DNA of 64,000 nt. It comes from Undaria pinnatifida (lineage: Eukaryota > Sar > Phaeophyceae > Laminariales > Alariaceae). Below the pieces are notes generated by a model. The model saw only the letters and a list, made by a program, of their open reading frames with translations, ran no database searches and had not been told where the DNA came from. The stretch is taken from assembly GCA_012845835.1 (NCBI GenBank), contig JABAKD010000030.1:8655805-8719804 (forward strand). The letters are read 5' to 3'. The translations under genes were made by a program, and so were the position numbers. Position 1 is the first letter of the stretch. Each line of letters opens with the position of its first letter. Shown here piece by piece: positions 1-11,900 of this stretch.

Positions 1-2189
1 TTCGGCGGGCATTTTTTTTTTTCAAGTTTTCGATAGCATTGATATTTTACGTGATTTCACGTTTTTTACTTGGTTTCGTGACGTATCTTGCTTGGTCGTA
101 TTGTCACACGTGTCCATCGTGCATGAGGGGTGAATATATTATGGTGCGGCTCGCCGATGCTTGTTTTTGATCGTTCGGATTCAAAACTATTTTATGTACC
201 TCAGGGTTTTGTGCACAACTCGCGCTCGGACAAAACGATCGAACGGCACGATTTCTGCGACGGTAGCTGCTTCGGCAAATAAATGTCAAGTACTTTAGTG
301 CATGCCTGCTCGAGAGGGGAAGGCGGTTGCACCCTCGACCCAGAAAAAGCAAAATACTCGTACAGAGCTATCAGCGGCACGCACGCGAATGGCTGCGATG
401 TATATAATATATGGTGATTAATATATACCAGGTATAGATTGTCGTGTTATTGATTCCGGCCGCATATGAGGAGTCATCCTCTGGGATATCCTCACGGTTT
501 AACTATTGCTGTAACATGCAACCGACGTAGATACCTACTGGAACGTCACCATAAACAAACTTCCAGGTGTCTCGCCACTTTCGGAGGCCACCCTCAGCAG
601 TTTTCTGGCCTCTCAGACTACTTTCAGTTCTATATTGCGGACGGGGAAATATTTTTTCAAGTTCGATCCTCGAGTTTTTTATGCCGTTTGGAAATATTTT
701 TTTCGGGATTAATTGTGTCATAGACTAAAGTTTCTCCTTTTGCTCTCTTTCCGTCTTTTCGTTGTTTCGCGTTGAGATTCATATTTTGTATTTTGTGCTC
801 TACATAGACTATATACCACTGGCGGCAGCCCTCCATGTATGATGGTACTGCTAGTAGACATTTCACGACATTTTTTTTTTCGATTTGCGTCTTCTGCGCA
901 CATCACGAGAAGGCCCTGCATAGTTTTCCCTGCACCACTGAGTTCTTGGCAGTTTCAAGCCGCCCCTTGCACCAAGTCGTGAGCGCCCTCTGCCCTCTGT
1001 TTGCTTTACATCATGTTCTATCTGCTTCCTTGAGCGAGGGCGCGGGCGACGTATAGCCGCCCGCGGAGCGCACAATATCACCATGTACCTCCCTACTTCT
1101 GTTGCAGCATACCTGATGCTTGATATTGAAGGGGCGATCTCACTGTGTGTCTGCCGCGGTTATCCTAGTTGTCCTGCCTAGTTGTCCTGCGGCTGTTCGC
1201 GCGACGGGAAGTTTGACCCTCACAACACTGGAAAGATGGTCCTCCCGTATTATTTCCAAGTAACCTGCCTTCAAAAGCGTGGGTCGTGCAGCTCTATCGG
1301 GGCTCAGGTTGTTCGATCGACCATGTTCTGCGTTTGTTTTTCTACTTCCTTGTTTCTGCGTAGCGCAAGGCGCAGGGCGAGGGCGACGTCTTTTATATAC
1401 GAAAGATCGTCACGGTCGATCTGCTACGCTTTGCTGTCGTCGCCAAACGCATCATCAGTGGGCAACGTGCCTGTCGTCGAACGCGGCTCCATCGTTTTTT
1501 GGGGGGAGGAATCTTCCATTTTGGCAGATTACTGAACACTTTTGTGCTAAACTGGCTGTCCGCGGCGGAGAGATCGTCGACACGGTTGAGGAGTCGCTGC
1601 AGCAGTAGGCAACTGATCGTGTTTCATGTATTCTAGCCGTACAGAGGAAGTTTTGCCGCGCTCCTCTGCTGCCTAAGGAATTGCTTGAAACTATCGAGTT
1701 CAAGGGTTTCGCGAACTGAAACTGCGCGTGCATGGTATGCATGTTTTTTAACTCGACCACGCAAGCTTAGCAACTAACAAAAAATCCCACACCACCTCCC
1801 GAAGACCCAAAGACTACGATATATCGTATCAACAGGAGCATCGCTACATCATATGTCAAACTGCGGGCTGTCCCGTGTTATGCCGGTTAGTATATACCAG
1901 CACATACAAGATAATACGTGAATCAATAATACTCTTTCTTTATATGAGAAAGAGACGATAGTAACGAACAGGCGCCTACTCGAACAGGCGCTTACTCGCC
2001 AACCTTTAACAATCGCGCTCTTCAAAGCGGGTACTCTCAGCGGAACGTTGATGCGTGTGGCGCGAATCGACTAACACGTTACCAGCACCTGTGGTACGCA
2101 TTGTCATCAAACTTCGAGGCTTACGCTTGTAACCTGTTGTATCTGGCTTGCTTTTTTTTTTTTTTTTCTTCATCCTCCGCCGGATTGCG

Positions 2190-2293
2190 TGTGTGTGTCG
2201 AGGATCATACAGAGTTTCAACCACTCAATCAGTTGTACTCACAGATGACGTTTTTCATTTATTTTTATATCATGATCACAGCTGACGTTTTTC
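2190..2293 (+). repeat. Dispersed short repeat (CGTCAGCTGTGAG family), copies 1-2
   Basis: The motif ACTCACAG(C/A)TGACGTTTTT occurs twice, at 2237-2255 and 2276-2293. The flank shares the layout of other copies at 5461-5525 (+), 6915-6990 (-), 32045-32125 (-) and the window end (63950-64000, -). No coding content is seen. Confidence 0.5.
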
Positions 2294-2739
2294 AATTTTT
2301 TATAAAATGTTATACAAACGATAACAAATGTAGTACAGGTGGTCACTCGACGTGCTGTACTGCTGCTGGACGATCATTTTACAGCTCAACGGCATATTAG
2401 ATAGATACACAGAGATGTATTGTACTCGTACTGAAAACGTGACCGACTGAATACTGAATACCCCTACTGAACAACTTCGTACGCGAGCACGGTGTATGTA
2501 CGCGTGGCCCCCAGTAAAAATAAATGTCGGAGCACTCTCAATGGAGAAGCAGCTACAATTGCCGTTCTACTTGTCCCCTGGGCGCTTGAAATGACGCCAA
2601 CGAGCTACACCACACCTCTCACCTCTCACTCTGTTCAGGTGATTGACATAGAGTAAGTGTACATAGCATGCTATCATAAAATCTGCGATTTTAGATTTTG
2701 GGGGTTTGGATTTTGGATTTTGGATCTTTCTAGAAAAGC

Positions 2740-2885
2740 AAGGAGTTACATGTAAATCGAAGGCTTGTCCGTACGGGGAGCTGCAAGGCCGCCCATCGTC
2801 CTCAATCTGCCTGGTGCTGCACCACGCTGCTACTGCCAGATACATTGGCAGAGAGCAGCGACCGACTGCGCTACCGTGCCGACCA
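2740..2885 (-). repeat. Possible tRNA-derived SINE fragment
   Basis: On the minus strand a perfect A-box-like string, GGTAGCGCAGTCGG, lies at 2875-2862. A weak B-box-like string follows about 110 nt downstream. No cloverleaf closes around them, so this is at best a decayed tRNA-derived retroposon and could be chance. Confidence 0.25.
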
Positions 2886-3973
2886 AGGAAGACCATACTC
2901 AGGTGGGTAAAGATTCCTGGCTTGCCGCGTGGTTCCTCTTCTAGATCGTCCCCGGTTCTGTTGCAAAATTATCATGATTTTCTTTCGGTCCGACTGTCCT
3001 CCCCCACCTGTCCTTTTGTTGGTGATTTGTTTTCGGGTACACGCCACATGGAGGCGGCGAACCCGTGCAATCTGTCCGAGAGCGCCTCGGCGTGAGTGTT
3101 TACGTAGAGCATGGTCTTCCGTCATCTGCTACGTAGGCTCGCACGTCATAGTTGCCGTGAATGAGCGAGCATGATAAGGTAATGAGTTTCGTCATTTTAC
3201 CTGTTTTTTTCATTTATTTTTCGAGTTAATTTTGTAGGACGGCAAGATCCCCGTGTCCCAGCCCGCACCAGCACAGCAGCAGCAGAACAACACCAGCAGC
3301 AGCAGCACTGCCTGTATCATGGTGCCTATGGAATGGATCCCACCGTGACCATACGGTGACTGCTGCTAGCAGCTGTATCACAGTTGTGGTGGGAGTCTGT
3401 AACACAACCATACAATACAGCAGTAGTAAGACTAACCAAATGATGGTACTGCTGTAATATTGTAGAAGGCTTCCTTCCCCGTGCTGCCTGCGATCTGCGG
3501 TGTCTCTGCGCAACCTCTTCCATTTTTTTTTTTTTTTTTCGCATCGCGGCCAAGTCGCGGCCGCTGCTGTGTTCATCCGCTAATCCGCACCCACTTTTAT
3601 CGCGACGCGCATCACGGGCACGTCTCTGCCACCGGGTACTGTTTTTTCGTTATCCTTTCAACATGACGAGCATCACGATCATCACGCGGACTCCCCGCGT
3701 TTACGTCAAATCTCATACAAGGAGTTCGAGTACTCTGCGTGGACGAGAATGAAATAATCCATTGTGATGCCGTACTATTAATAGTATATACCACTGGTAC
3801 GGAGTATTAATATTAATAGTACTTCTGCTGTACAACAGGGTAGCTGTACGGCACCAAACCAGAAACACACGCACAGAGACTCGTGCGAAATGTGTATGTA
3901 TCGACCGTAAATTTGTCGAACTCAACTACGAGGTAACTACTCACAACTCACAAGCGTATTTTTTTTTTCAAGA

Positions 3974-4866
3974 CCGGATCCTATGCAGTAAAATTTGAGT
4001 GGTAAAATTCGGACGGAAGGTGGATTTTCAACCGGTCATAAAAAAAACATGGAGTTGTTCCGTGGGCCATCTTACCGTGGTTTCGATTTTTTTTGCTGTG
4101 TTTCATATGGGAATCAGCTAATTCAGAATAATAGTACTCTTGTTGAGCCAGATTTTGAACTCCACGAGTGACCCACGCCAGGATGGGCATTCATCCCCCT
4201 TCACCACCAACTCGCCGACGATAGGGCACGGAATGAGGAGCTGTATGGCCTCTACTGTCGCTGGGAGAGAGAAGCCCTCTCTCATGGAGTATCATCGCCT
4301 GTATCAACTGCTGTTTGCTTTTTATAGTCAGGAAAAATCACGTTGGGTTGTTTTGATCGTCGTCCGATTCAAAATGATCCCCTCGAGGAGACGAATTTAC
4401 TCTGCCTAGCGCAGCTGTAGGGCCGCCACAACACACGCGATGGTGGCAAGAATATACGGGCCATCTCCCTCTTGGTGGTGGTCGGTGCAAGGGTGTTGTG
4501 TCCCAGTCGTGCCATGAGCAGTAGTAGGCTATGGTTGCGGACAAGTCTATACGTAGCGTGTCGCCTATAGTCCCGTCTTATCCCACAGCAGCCTAAAACC
4601 CATATACACTCGTACAAAGCCTCCGAGGTATAGAGCAAAACCAAATTTGACCACCTTTGGGGTAAAATTTGGGCTCCAAATTTTACCCCAAATTTTACCA
4701 AACCAGCAGATTTGATCGGTGGTAGAATCTCGGAGTAACTTTTTATCCATAAAAACTCCCCATAAGACGCGATTCTGATCAGAAATGGTCAGAACTGAGC
4801 CCACATATCCCGAAACTTCCCTAAAGACAAATTTTACCACTTCGAATTTTATTGCATAGGATCCAG
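3974..4866. mobile_element. ~0.9 kb DNA transposon with inverted terminal repeats
   Basis: The left end starts with GGATCCTATGCAGTAAAATT (3976 on). The reverse complement of the right end starts with GGATCCTATGCAATAAAATT (4864 backwards). The similarity continues for close to 40 bp, giving a terminal-inverted-repeat element of about 890 bp. It has no transposase ORF and is likely non-autonomous. A near-perfect internal hairpin sits at 4660-4691. The target-site duplication is not clear. Confidence 0.6.
4660..4691. repeat. Perfect short hairpin inside the 0.9 kb element
   Basis: GGGGTAAAATTTGG and its reverse complement are separated by about 4 nt. Such subterminal palindromes are common in foldback and MITE-type elements. 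Confidence 0.6.
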
Positions 4867-5658
4867 CCTAACAATTTTAGAAAATGTGCCACCCGCCACT
4901 CGACCGAACTGCGATCGCTCCTGTCCTTTCGGGACAACAACCATAACGTGATTTGATCGAAAGATGAACGACAAAAAGGACACAACCCTAAACACCCTGG
5001 CCGTTGCACCCGCTTCCCCCGTTTGTTGCCGCCTCCCTGCTCTCATCAATCACCCGCGGTTGGCAGTGATATGATCTGCAGACTAGCTACCCACAGGCGG
5101 TATGGCTGTATTACAGTATGAGTAGCATCATTATTCACCCTTTCACCACTGCAAACGCAATCCCACACTATAGTAATTCCAAGTAGTTTGCGCCCCTCTC
5201 CCGGGTAAAAGGGTTAACCGTTTGACTACCGTATCTGACGTAAGAAACCACCCCGGGTGATAGTTTTTCCGCGCTCTTCTTTGTTGATCACCCAAGGTGT
5301 TTTCCTGTGGCCGATTGGTATGTAACGTACCCCGGTGATGCCTGTTTTTTTTTTTTTTTCGTCGCCGGGGGTGATTTCCTGATGAAGGATGGTAAATCAC
5401 GGAGGAGTCATATATCTTCGAAGAGCAATACACCTGTAAAAACACGCGGCCGGAGTATCACGCAGGTTGCAAATATGAGGATCGACCGTTGTATTGATCA
5501 AACTCACAGCTGACGTATTTGAAACAGTTCTATACTCTGTAATACGGTGTAAATGATACTGCGAAAGTTCTCTCGCACTAATTCCAAGTAGTGTCCTCCG
5601 AAACGTGCGTGCAGCTTCAAGAGGCGAGGAGGACGAGGAAAGATAAGGAACTCCAAGT
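4867..5658. other. Upstream flank of the transhydrogenase gene
   Basis: No coding content is recognised. It holds another copy of the CGTCAGCTGTGAG repeat (5461-5525). The 200 bp before the ATG at 5659 should contain the promoter and 5' UTR of the transhydrogenase gene, but no TATA box or other element can be assigned with confidence. Confidence 0.4.
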
Positions 5659-5910
5659 ATGCTGAGGAGCGCTTGCACGAGGAGCCACCTATACAGGGGT
5701 CTTGTCTCCCGAAGCAGCACCAGGGCTAGCCCCCATGCGTGCCGCTCGGGGCCTTCGCCGGTGACGGCAGCATTTGGGGGGGGGTCGTCGGGATTACCGT
5801 CGTCCTTAGGCCGGCGGGCTGGTCATCTGCAGCGACGCCACAACACCAGCAGCAGTAGCGGCAGCAGCAGCAGCAGTGCTGCGGAGCATATTCCCAAAGC
5901 GGCGACGGCG
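5659..5910 (+). CDS. NNT: Exon 1: mitochondrial targeting presequence of the transhydrogenase
   Basis: 84 codons from an ATG, ending in ...AATA before a good donor (GTGAGT). The stretch is rich in Arg, Ser and Ala, has almost no acidic residues and no hydrophobic signal peptide, and contains [12 protein letters not shown], an Arg-rich site suited to matrix-peptidase cleavage. It joins in phase 0 to [14 protein letters not shown] in exon 2, matching the spacing in animal NNT, where the mature alpha part also starts with an IPY segment. Absence of the bipartite signal used by secondary plastids argues for mitochondria. It was chosen by phase, composition and position; a transcript would settle it. 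Confidence 0.7.
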
Positions 5911-8900
5911 GTGAGTGGGTGAGGTTGCGGAAGCTTGTCTTGCTGCGCTCATGATGCACTGGTATTCATCGCTCTCCGGAAGTGTAAGGACCGTTTTGTT
6001 GTCGGTGGTAATACCTGGTACGTACTAGTAATATTTCTACTGCTGTAGTACAAACGGTCCTTGCACTCTCACTGTCGGAAATAAATCATGTTCAAATGTT
6101 GAATGTTGATGCGCAGTGCACTTTGAACGTTGAACTATGTATTGTGTCGATATGAAGTTTGTGCTACAACATAGTACTATTGATTCATCGAACATCGAAG
6201 GTTGAATGAAGTGTGTGTTCCTGTGTGCGGGTGTTTGGACTGCCGCCGAACTTCAACCGTTGAATTTGTTGGACGGCCTGGACTGCATGTGGAATCACTC
6301 CGCGCACCGCTGGTATATGGCAGCATGGCCGCCTGGCCTCATGCAAGGCTTAGCTGTTTGATGATGTTTTGCCATATCCTGTGAAGCCGTTGTATAAGGA
6401 TCCTCCACAAACAAAAAAAGCCGTACAGCAGTAGCAATGCGTATAGTATACTCGTAGTACGTCATGGTTGGTGAAGGAGATGATGGAAAGATTAATCATG
6501 AGCGGAGCGAATTTCTAATTTTGGACGGCGGCAAAAAAAAATGTAAGCCTTTACAGCGTCGCGCGCCCGAATCTCGATGTCCCGTGTCACGTCCGATGAC
6601 CAGAATTTCCCAAAATAAAACGTATGATACAAGTACATTGAACGAATTGCTAAAAATTGCCGGGTATATTAATAGCACACGCGTTTCAGAATTGCAGCCA
6701 TTTTGGGACGCACACACACCGACGCCGAAGGCAGCAAATCAATTTGGCCGGGTCGGGTTGGGTTGGGATAGGTTGGGTTAGGGTGGGTTGCGTTGTGATG
6801 GGTTGGGGCGTGTTGGGGTCAGTTGGCGAGTCCCTCCTGATATATGGCAAGCCCTACAGCAGTAATTTGTGTATTTTCCTTGTTTATATTCTGTTGTGCA
6901 GATATTTTATAAAAAATATTTTAAGGACGTCAGCCGTGAGTTCGACGAATTCTGGGTCAATACTCAATCTTGCAAGCTGCGTTGTTGGTACTTGTAATAT
7001 ACTATATGGGTGAGCTTTTTATTGGGAGGGGTCCTGTTTTTTGTCCACTATAATGGTTAGTGTTGGTATTTTTACTTTAGGTGGGGAATTTGGAGCTAGG
7101 TATTTGTCATATGATACAAGCGGGAAGACATCCAAAGTGCGTACATACTCGTATCTTAATATTCAAAGTACCTGGTAGCAAATTTATGTCTCATAGTCCC
7201 TTGAACTACCGTTAATGCTGGCGTTAATATTTTCCTGGTATGATACGCTTGTACTCTGTACTGGTATACGAAGTATCCATCTCATGGTTGGCTTTCTTGT
7301 ACATCATCGTAGTCTTATGTTGTTGTTTTTTACGTCTCTTTCAACGGTTTGTGGTTCGCATGTGTGATAAATACAGGCTATCCCTTACTCCGAGATGAGC
7401 ATCGGGGTGCCGAAAGAAATAACTCCGCTGGAGAAGAGGGTCGCGCAAACGCCAGACACGGTCTCTAAGCTCGTCAAGCTGGGGATCGCGGTCAACGTCG
7501 AGGCCGGCGCGGGGGAGGCTTCGAAGTGCTCGGACGAGGGCTACAAAGTTGCGGGGGCTAACATCGTCAGCAAGGACGAGGTATGTAAGGAGGCGAACGG
7601 GAGGAGAGGGAAGGAGAACGAAAAGAAATAAAATAGTTGAAGGGGGGCGAGAGAGGGTGGAGATGGGGGTTGTGTGTCACCGGGGGAGGTTATATTGAGG
7701 GGAGGGGAGGGGAGGGGAGTGGTAGAGGGAGATAGAGAAAATGGGGGAGAACGTTGGTTGGACAGGCGGAAGGTCGGCAGCCGACTTTCGACAGCCGTTC
7801 TTTTGTTACTGATTTTTTCTTGTTGGCATTTGCTTTCTTCGCGATGCGCTTACGCTGCCAGGGGTGTGTTGAGCTTGAGTGGTAACCGTAAGCACGCCTT
7901 GCTAAAAACGACCATACAACAGGCAGCAGCACAGCCCAACGAGGGGAGCGGGGGGGGGGGGGTCTATCACCGGACATTGCAAGCAACATCCACAGGTAGC
8001 TACGCCTTCACCTTCGTCTTCTCGTTCTCAAAGGGATTTCACACGCTCGTCCACCCCCCCCCCTGCCCTACTTGGTTCAAGTAAGGCCTGCCTGGTCGGT
8101 GAAAACCCGACGTGCTCCGTCCCAGCATTGCGAAATGCAAGGGTCTATGGTGGCAACACTGCGGCCGTCCATAAATATTAGTACACCTCGTCCCCCGCCC
8201 TTTATTCCCTGCCCCCTTCCCCCGCCTCCGTTCGCGCCCCGTTGTGGTCATCTGTTGTGCTAGGTATGGAAATCCGACCTCGTGATCAAGGTCAACCCGC
8301 CGACTCCGGAAGAGGCTAAGCTGCTGGAGTCCCGGGCGATCATGTCGCTCTTTTGGCCGGCGCAGAACAAGGAGCTGCTGGATCAGATGTCAAAGCAGGG
8401 GGCGACGGTGCTGGCCATGGATCAGCTCCCTAGAACGCTCAGCCGAGGGCAGGTGTGTTTTGGGTGGTGGTGGTGGTGGCAGGGGTGGTGAGGTGGGGAT
8501 GGTGCTAGTGGTTTTGGCGTTGTTGGTGTTGGTGTTGTTAGTGGTGTTCTTGTTTTTTGTGTTGGTGTTGGTGCTGTTATTATTGGTGTTGGTGTTGGTG
8601 TTGATGTTTGTGTTGTTATTGTTGTTGGTTGTTGTTATTGTTGTTGGTGTGGTTGTTGTTACCGTTTTGTAGAATTCTAGATTTGTTTCTGTTTTGTCGG
8701 GGGGGCTGGAGTTCGGCGTGATTGAGTGTATGTGTGTCGACAACGCTATCGTGCAGCGGCAAGGCCAAGAGCTGTTGTCGATACTGTCCACAATGCCGCC
8801 CACTGGAACTAAACGTGCTTTTCTGCTGCTGGTGGGGCCCTGTGCAGGGTGGGGGGGGGGGCACGGCTTCGGGTGTCTTTTCGGGGTACTTGTTTTCGGA

Positions 8901-11900
8901 ATATTCGGTGATCGAAAAAGAACACACCGTTGTGTTTTTTGTGATAAAAAAACAGCTACAGGATTTTTTCGCCTCTGTATCGATCTAACTCCGCCTCAAG
9001 TATAATCTCTGACGTAGTAGTTCCTGTTCCTGTTTTGCTTTGAATTGCGAAGGTTGATTGATCCCATGGAGTCAGCACGGGTGTATACAGGAGGTAAAAG
9101 TGGAAGGACGTGACAATTGCGTCTCTGCGAAAAATTCCGAAGCCTTTAATGAAAGCCGGTTCGTGACGGATTCTTGATGCCGTCCGCTCTTACCCCCCCA
9201 CCCTCACCCCCCTCCCATCCTCTCCCTCCGAACCCGAATCGCCCCCCCCCCTCCCCCCGCGGGCCTCCGCCAACTTGGTTTGGAACGCGATGTTGCCAGT
9301 CGTTTGACGTTCTGAGTTCGCAGGCAAACATCGCGGGCTACCGTGCCGTGCTCGAGGCTGCTCACCACTTCGACCGCTTTTTCGCGGGACAGACCACGGC
9401 TGCCGGCCGCATCCCGCCCGCCAAGGTACGTGTTAACCCTTTTATTCATAGGACTTTCAGGAGCGAAAGAGTGACAACAGTATGACGATTCCAGTGCCGA
9501 CCACTGCTTGGCTGAGGGGTGATAAAACCGCTGTAATTCCGCAGTTTTCGTGTAAGTTTTTTTCATGATAAATCTGGAGTCCGAAATACAATGCAAGGGA
9601 GGGTTCGTACTACGAAACGGGCGGGCGCGCAGCATGACCCTGCTCATGCAGCTGCACGCTCACACTGCTCATAGGACGCGTGATGCGATAACGGTACAGT
9701 ACCTCTTTTTGGCCAAAATATTTCTGGCTGACGGGGCTTCTCGTTTAGACTAAAGAACTACCGGGTGCAGCAGTACCTATGTTTGGGCAAGATGTTGGTG
9801 ACTAACGGGGCTCCTTAATTAGACTAAATAACCTCCGGGTACAGTATTACCTCTTTTTGGCCAAAGTATTTCTGGCAGACGAGGCTCCTCAATTAGATCG
9901 ATTTGACTGTAAATATCTACCGGGTACAGCACCTTTTTTGGGCTAAAATATTTTATTACTTATTAGGCTCCTCAATTAGACTAGTTAGACTATTACTAAC
10001 AAACTGCCCAAAATCGTTGGATTAACGTTTTTGTGTTTTGGACGAAATTCGTTAAACACCTAGACCATGGGGTTTGTTTAATCGGAGGCATTTTTTTCTC
10101 ATTAGTCAGCTTTTGGGCGAGATATTGAGCTCCTGAAGCGAGGACAAAAATCAACCTAAAAAAACGAAAACAGACTGAAAAAAAATGAGGTACACCCCTC
10201 GACCGTGCTACATATTGTTATTAATCATAGTAGCACGCTTCGTATAACCGTTGACACGGCCAAATTGCCGCCGTACGAAACGTGCCGTCGTACCGCCATG
10301 CTGGTTGTTGTTGTATTTAGGTGCTGGTGCTGGGTGGCGGCGTGGCGGGCCTCGCGGCGGTGCAGGCTGCGAAGAACATGGGCGCGATCGTGAAGGCGTT
10401 CGACGTGCGGCCGGCGGTGAAGGAGCAGATTGAGTCTCTAGGAGGGGAGTTCTTGGAGGTGGACGTACAGGTGAGGGAGGGAGGGAGGGAGGGCCCAGGC
10501 GATCGACCGAGCGACCAACCGAGCGACCGAGCGACCGAGCGATAGAGTGGCTGAAAGCGAGTGGCTGGGTGGGTGGATAAAAAGTGAAGCGCGGCATGAT
10601 TGGTTTGGTTGGGTTGGGTTAGGAGGGGTCTAAGGGGTGAGGGCGGGGGGGGGAGGGAGGGGGGTTAGCCATATGGGTATATTGGTAGCCATATAGGTGT
10701 ATTATTCCTCCTGCTGCGCTCCCTCCCCCCGCCCCCCGCGCTCAAGGCGCTTTCTCTATGATGTGCTATGCCAAGCCTTTTCGTGTCTCTTGCTCTCTTC
10801 CCCTCCCCTCCTCTCCCTTCTCACCCCCTGCATTGTCTCTTTTTTCATTATTATTTGGATTTTTTTTTTCGGGGGGTGCGGCTGGCTTGATGTTAAACCA
10901 TTCTTTTTTGCAGGAGGACGGGTCGGGGGCCGGAGGGTACGCAAAGGAGATGTCCAAGGAGTGGTTTGAGGCTGCGGAGCGCATGCTGGCGGCGGAGGTG
11001 AAGGGACTCGATGTGCTCATTGGCACCGCTCTTATCCCGGGGAGGGCCGCGCCTCGCCTCATCACTGAGGTGGGTGGGTGCAGCGGGGTGGGCTCGGTTG
11101 GGTTGGTTGGGTTGGTTGGGTGCGGGTGGTTGGAGAGCGGCAGCACCGGTGGGTGTGTGGGTGGGTTGGGTGGGTTGGGTGGGTGGGTGGGTGGGTGGTT
11201 GGACGGGTCGGTCGGCGTTTTGGGTTGGGCTGGGCTAGGTTGTTGGATTGGGTTGGATTGGGTTGCGTTGGGTTGCGGGGGGGTGAGATGAGGTATCGTA
11301 GCACGGGTGGGTAGGTGGGTGAATGGATGGGTGGGTGGGTTGGGTGGATTGGGTGGGTGGGTGGGTGGGTGACTAGGTGGGTGGGTGGGTGGGTGGTGGG
11401 TGGGGTGAGTAGATGGGTGAGTACTTGGGTGGGTTGATTGATGGGTGGATGGGTGGGTGGGTCGGTGGGGTGACTGAAACGTGAATGACGACAGCAGGAT
11501 TATAATGCCGTGTGGTGTCATGTGTTGGTAACGTTGCTTGTGGATGTAGGCAAGATGACTTTTCATTATTCGATGTCTGGGAAGGCGAGAAAATGTTGAC
11601 AAGATTGCCCCCACACATTGCGTTCACGTTCAGGACATGGTGCACTCGATGAAGGTCGGAAGCGTAACGGTCGACCTCGCCGCAGCCACTGGCGGAAACA
11701 TCGCCACCACAAGGGCGGACGAGGTGCGGCGAGATCCAATTCAATTCACCCTGGAGGGACAAGCCGCAGAAGGCGGCATCCCGTGTGCCCGCTTTTCTCA
11801 GCTTTTGTTTGTTTCGCGTGTTCGTGGTTTGTGTTGCCAGTAGGTGCTTTTGATGTGGTCATGTGTGGTTGTGTTTTTGTGTGTTCTATGGTTTTGTGTG

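Larger units (their letters stand above)
1..3973. other. Intergenic region, no gene recognised
   Basis: I see no ORF with family resemblance and no convincing exon chain. Contents are homopolymer T runs (for example near 2150 and 3525), two copies of a short motif around ACGTCAGCTGTGA (2237-2293), and a stretch on the minus strand with a tRNA-like A box at 2862-2875. This is probably the far upstream flank of the transhydrogenase gene plus old repeats. Confidence 0.5.

Noticed and set aside
6750-6835. Internal telomere-like repeat
   Set aside because: TTGGG/TTAGGG variants are irregular and short; a G/T-rich intron stretch explains them.
9700-9992. Array considered as CRISPR
   Set aside because: Eukaryotic intron; the units diverge throughout, with no conserved repeat and variable spacer pattern.
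10766-11614. 282-codon minus-strand ORF of Thr-His-Pro repeats
   Set aside because: It is the translation of the GGGT repeat in intron 6 and overlaps transhydrogenase exon 6 antisense.
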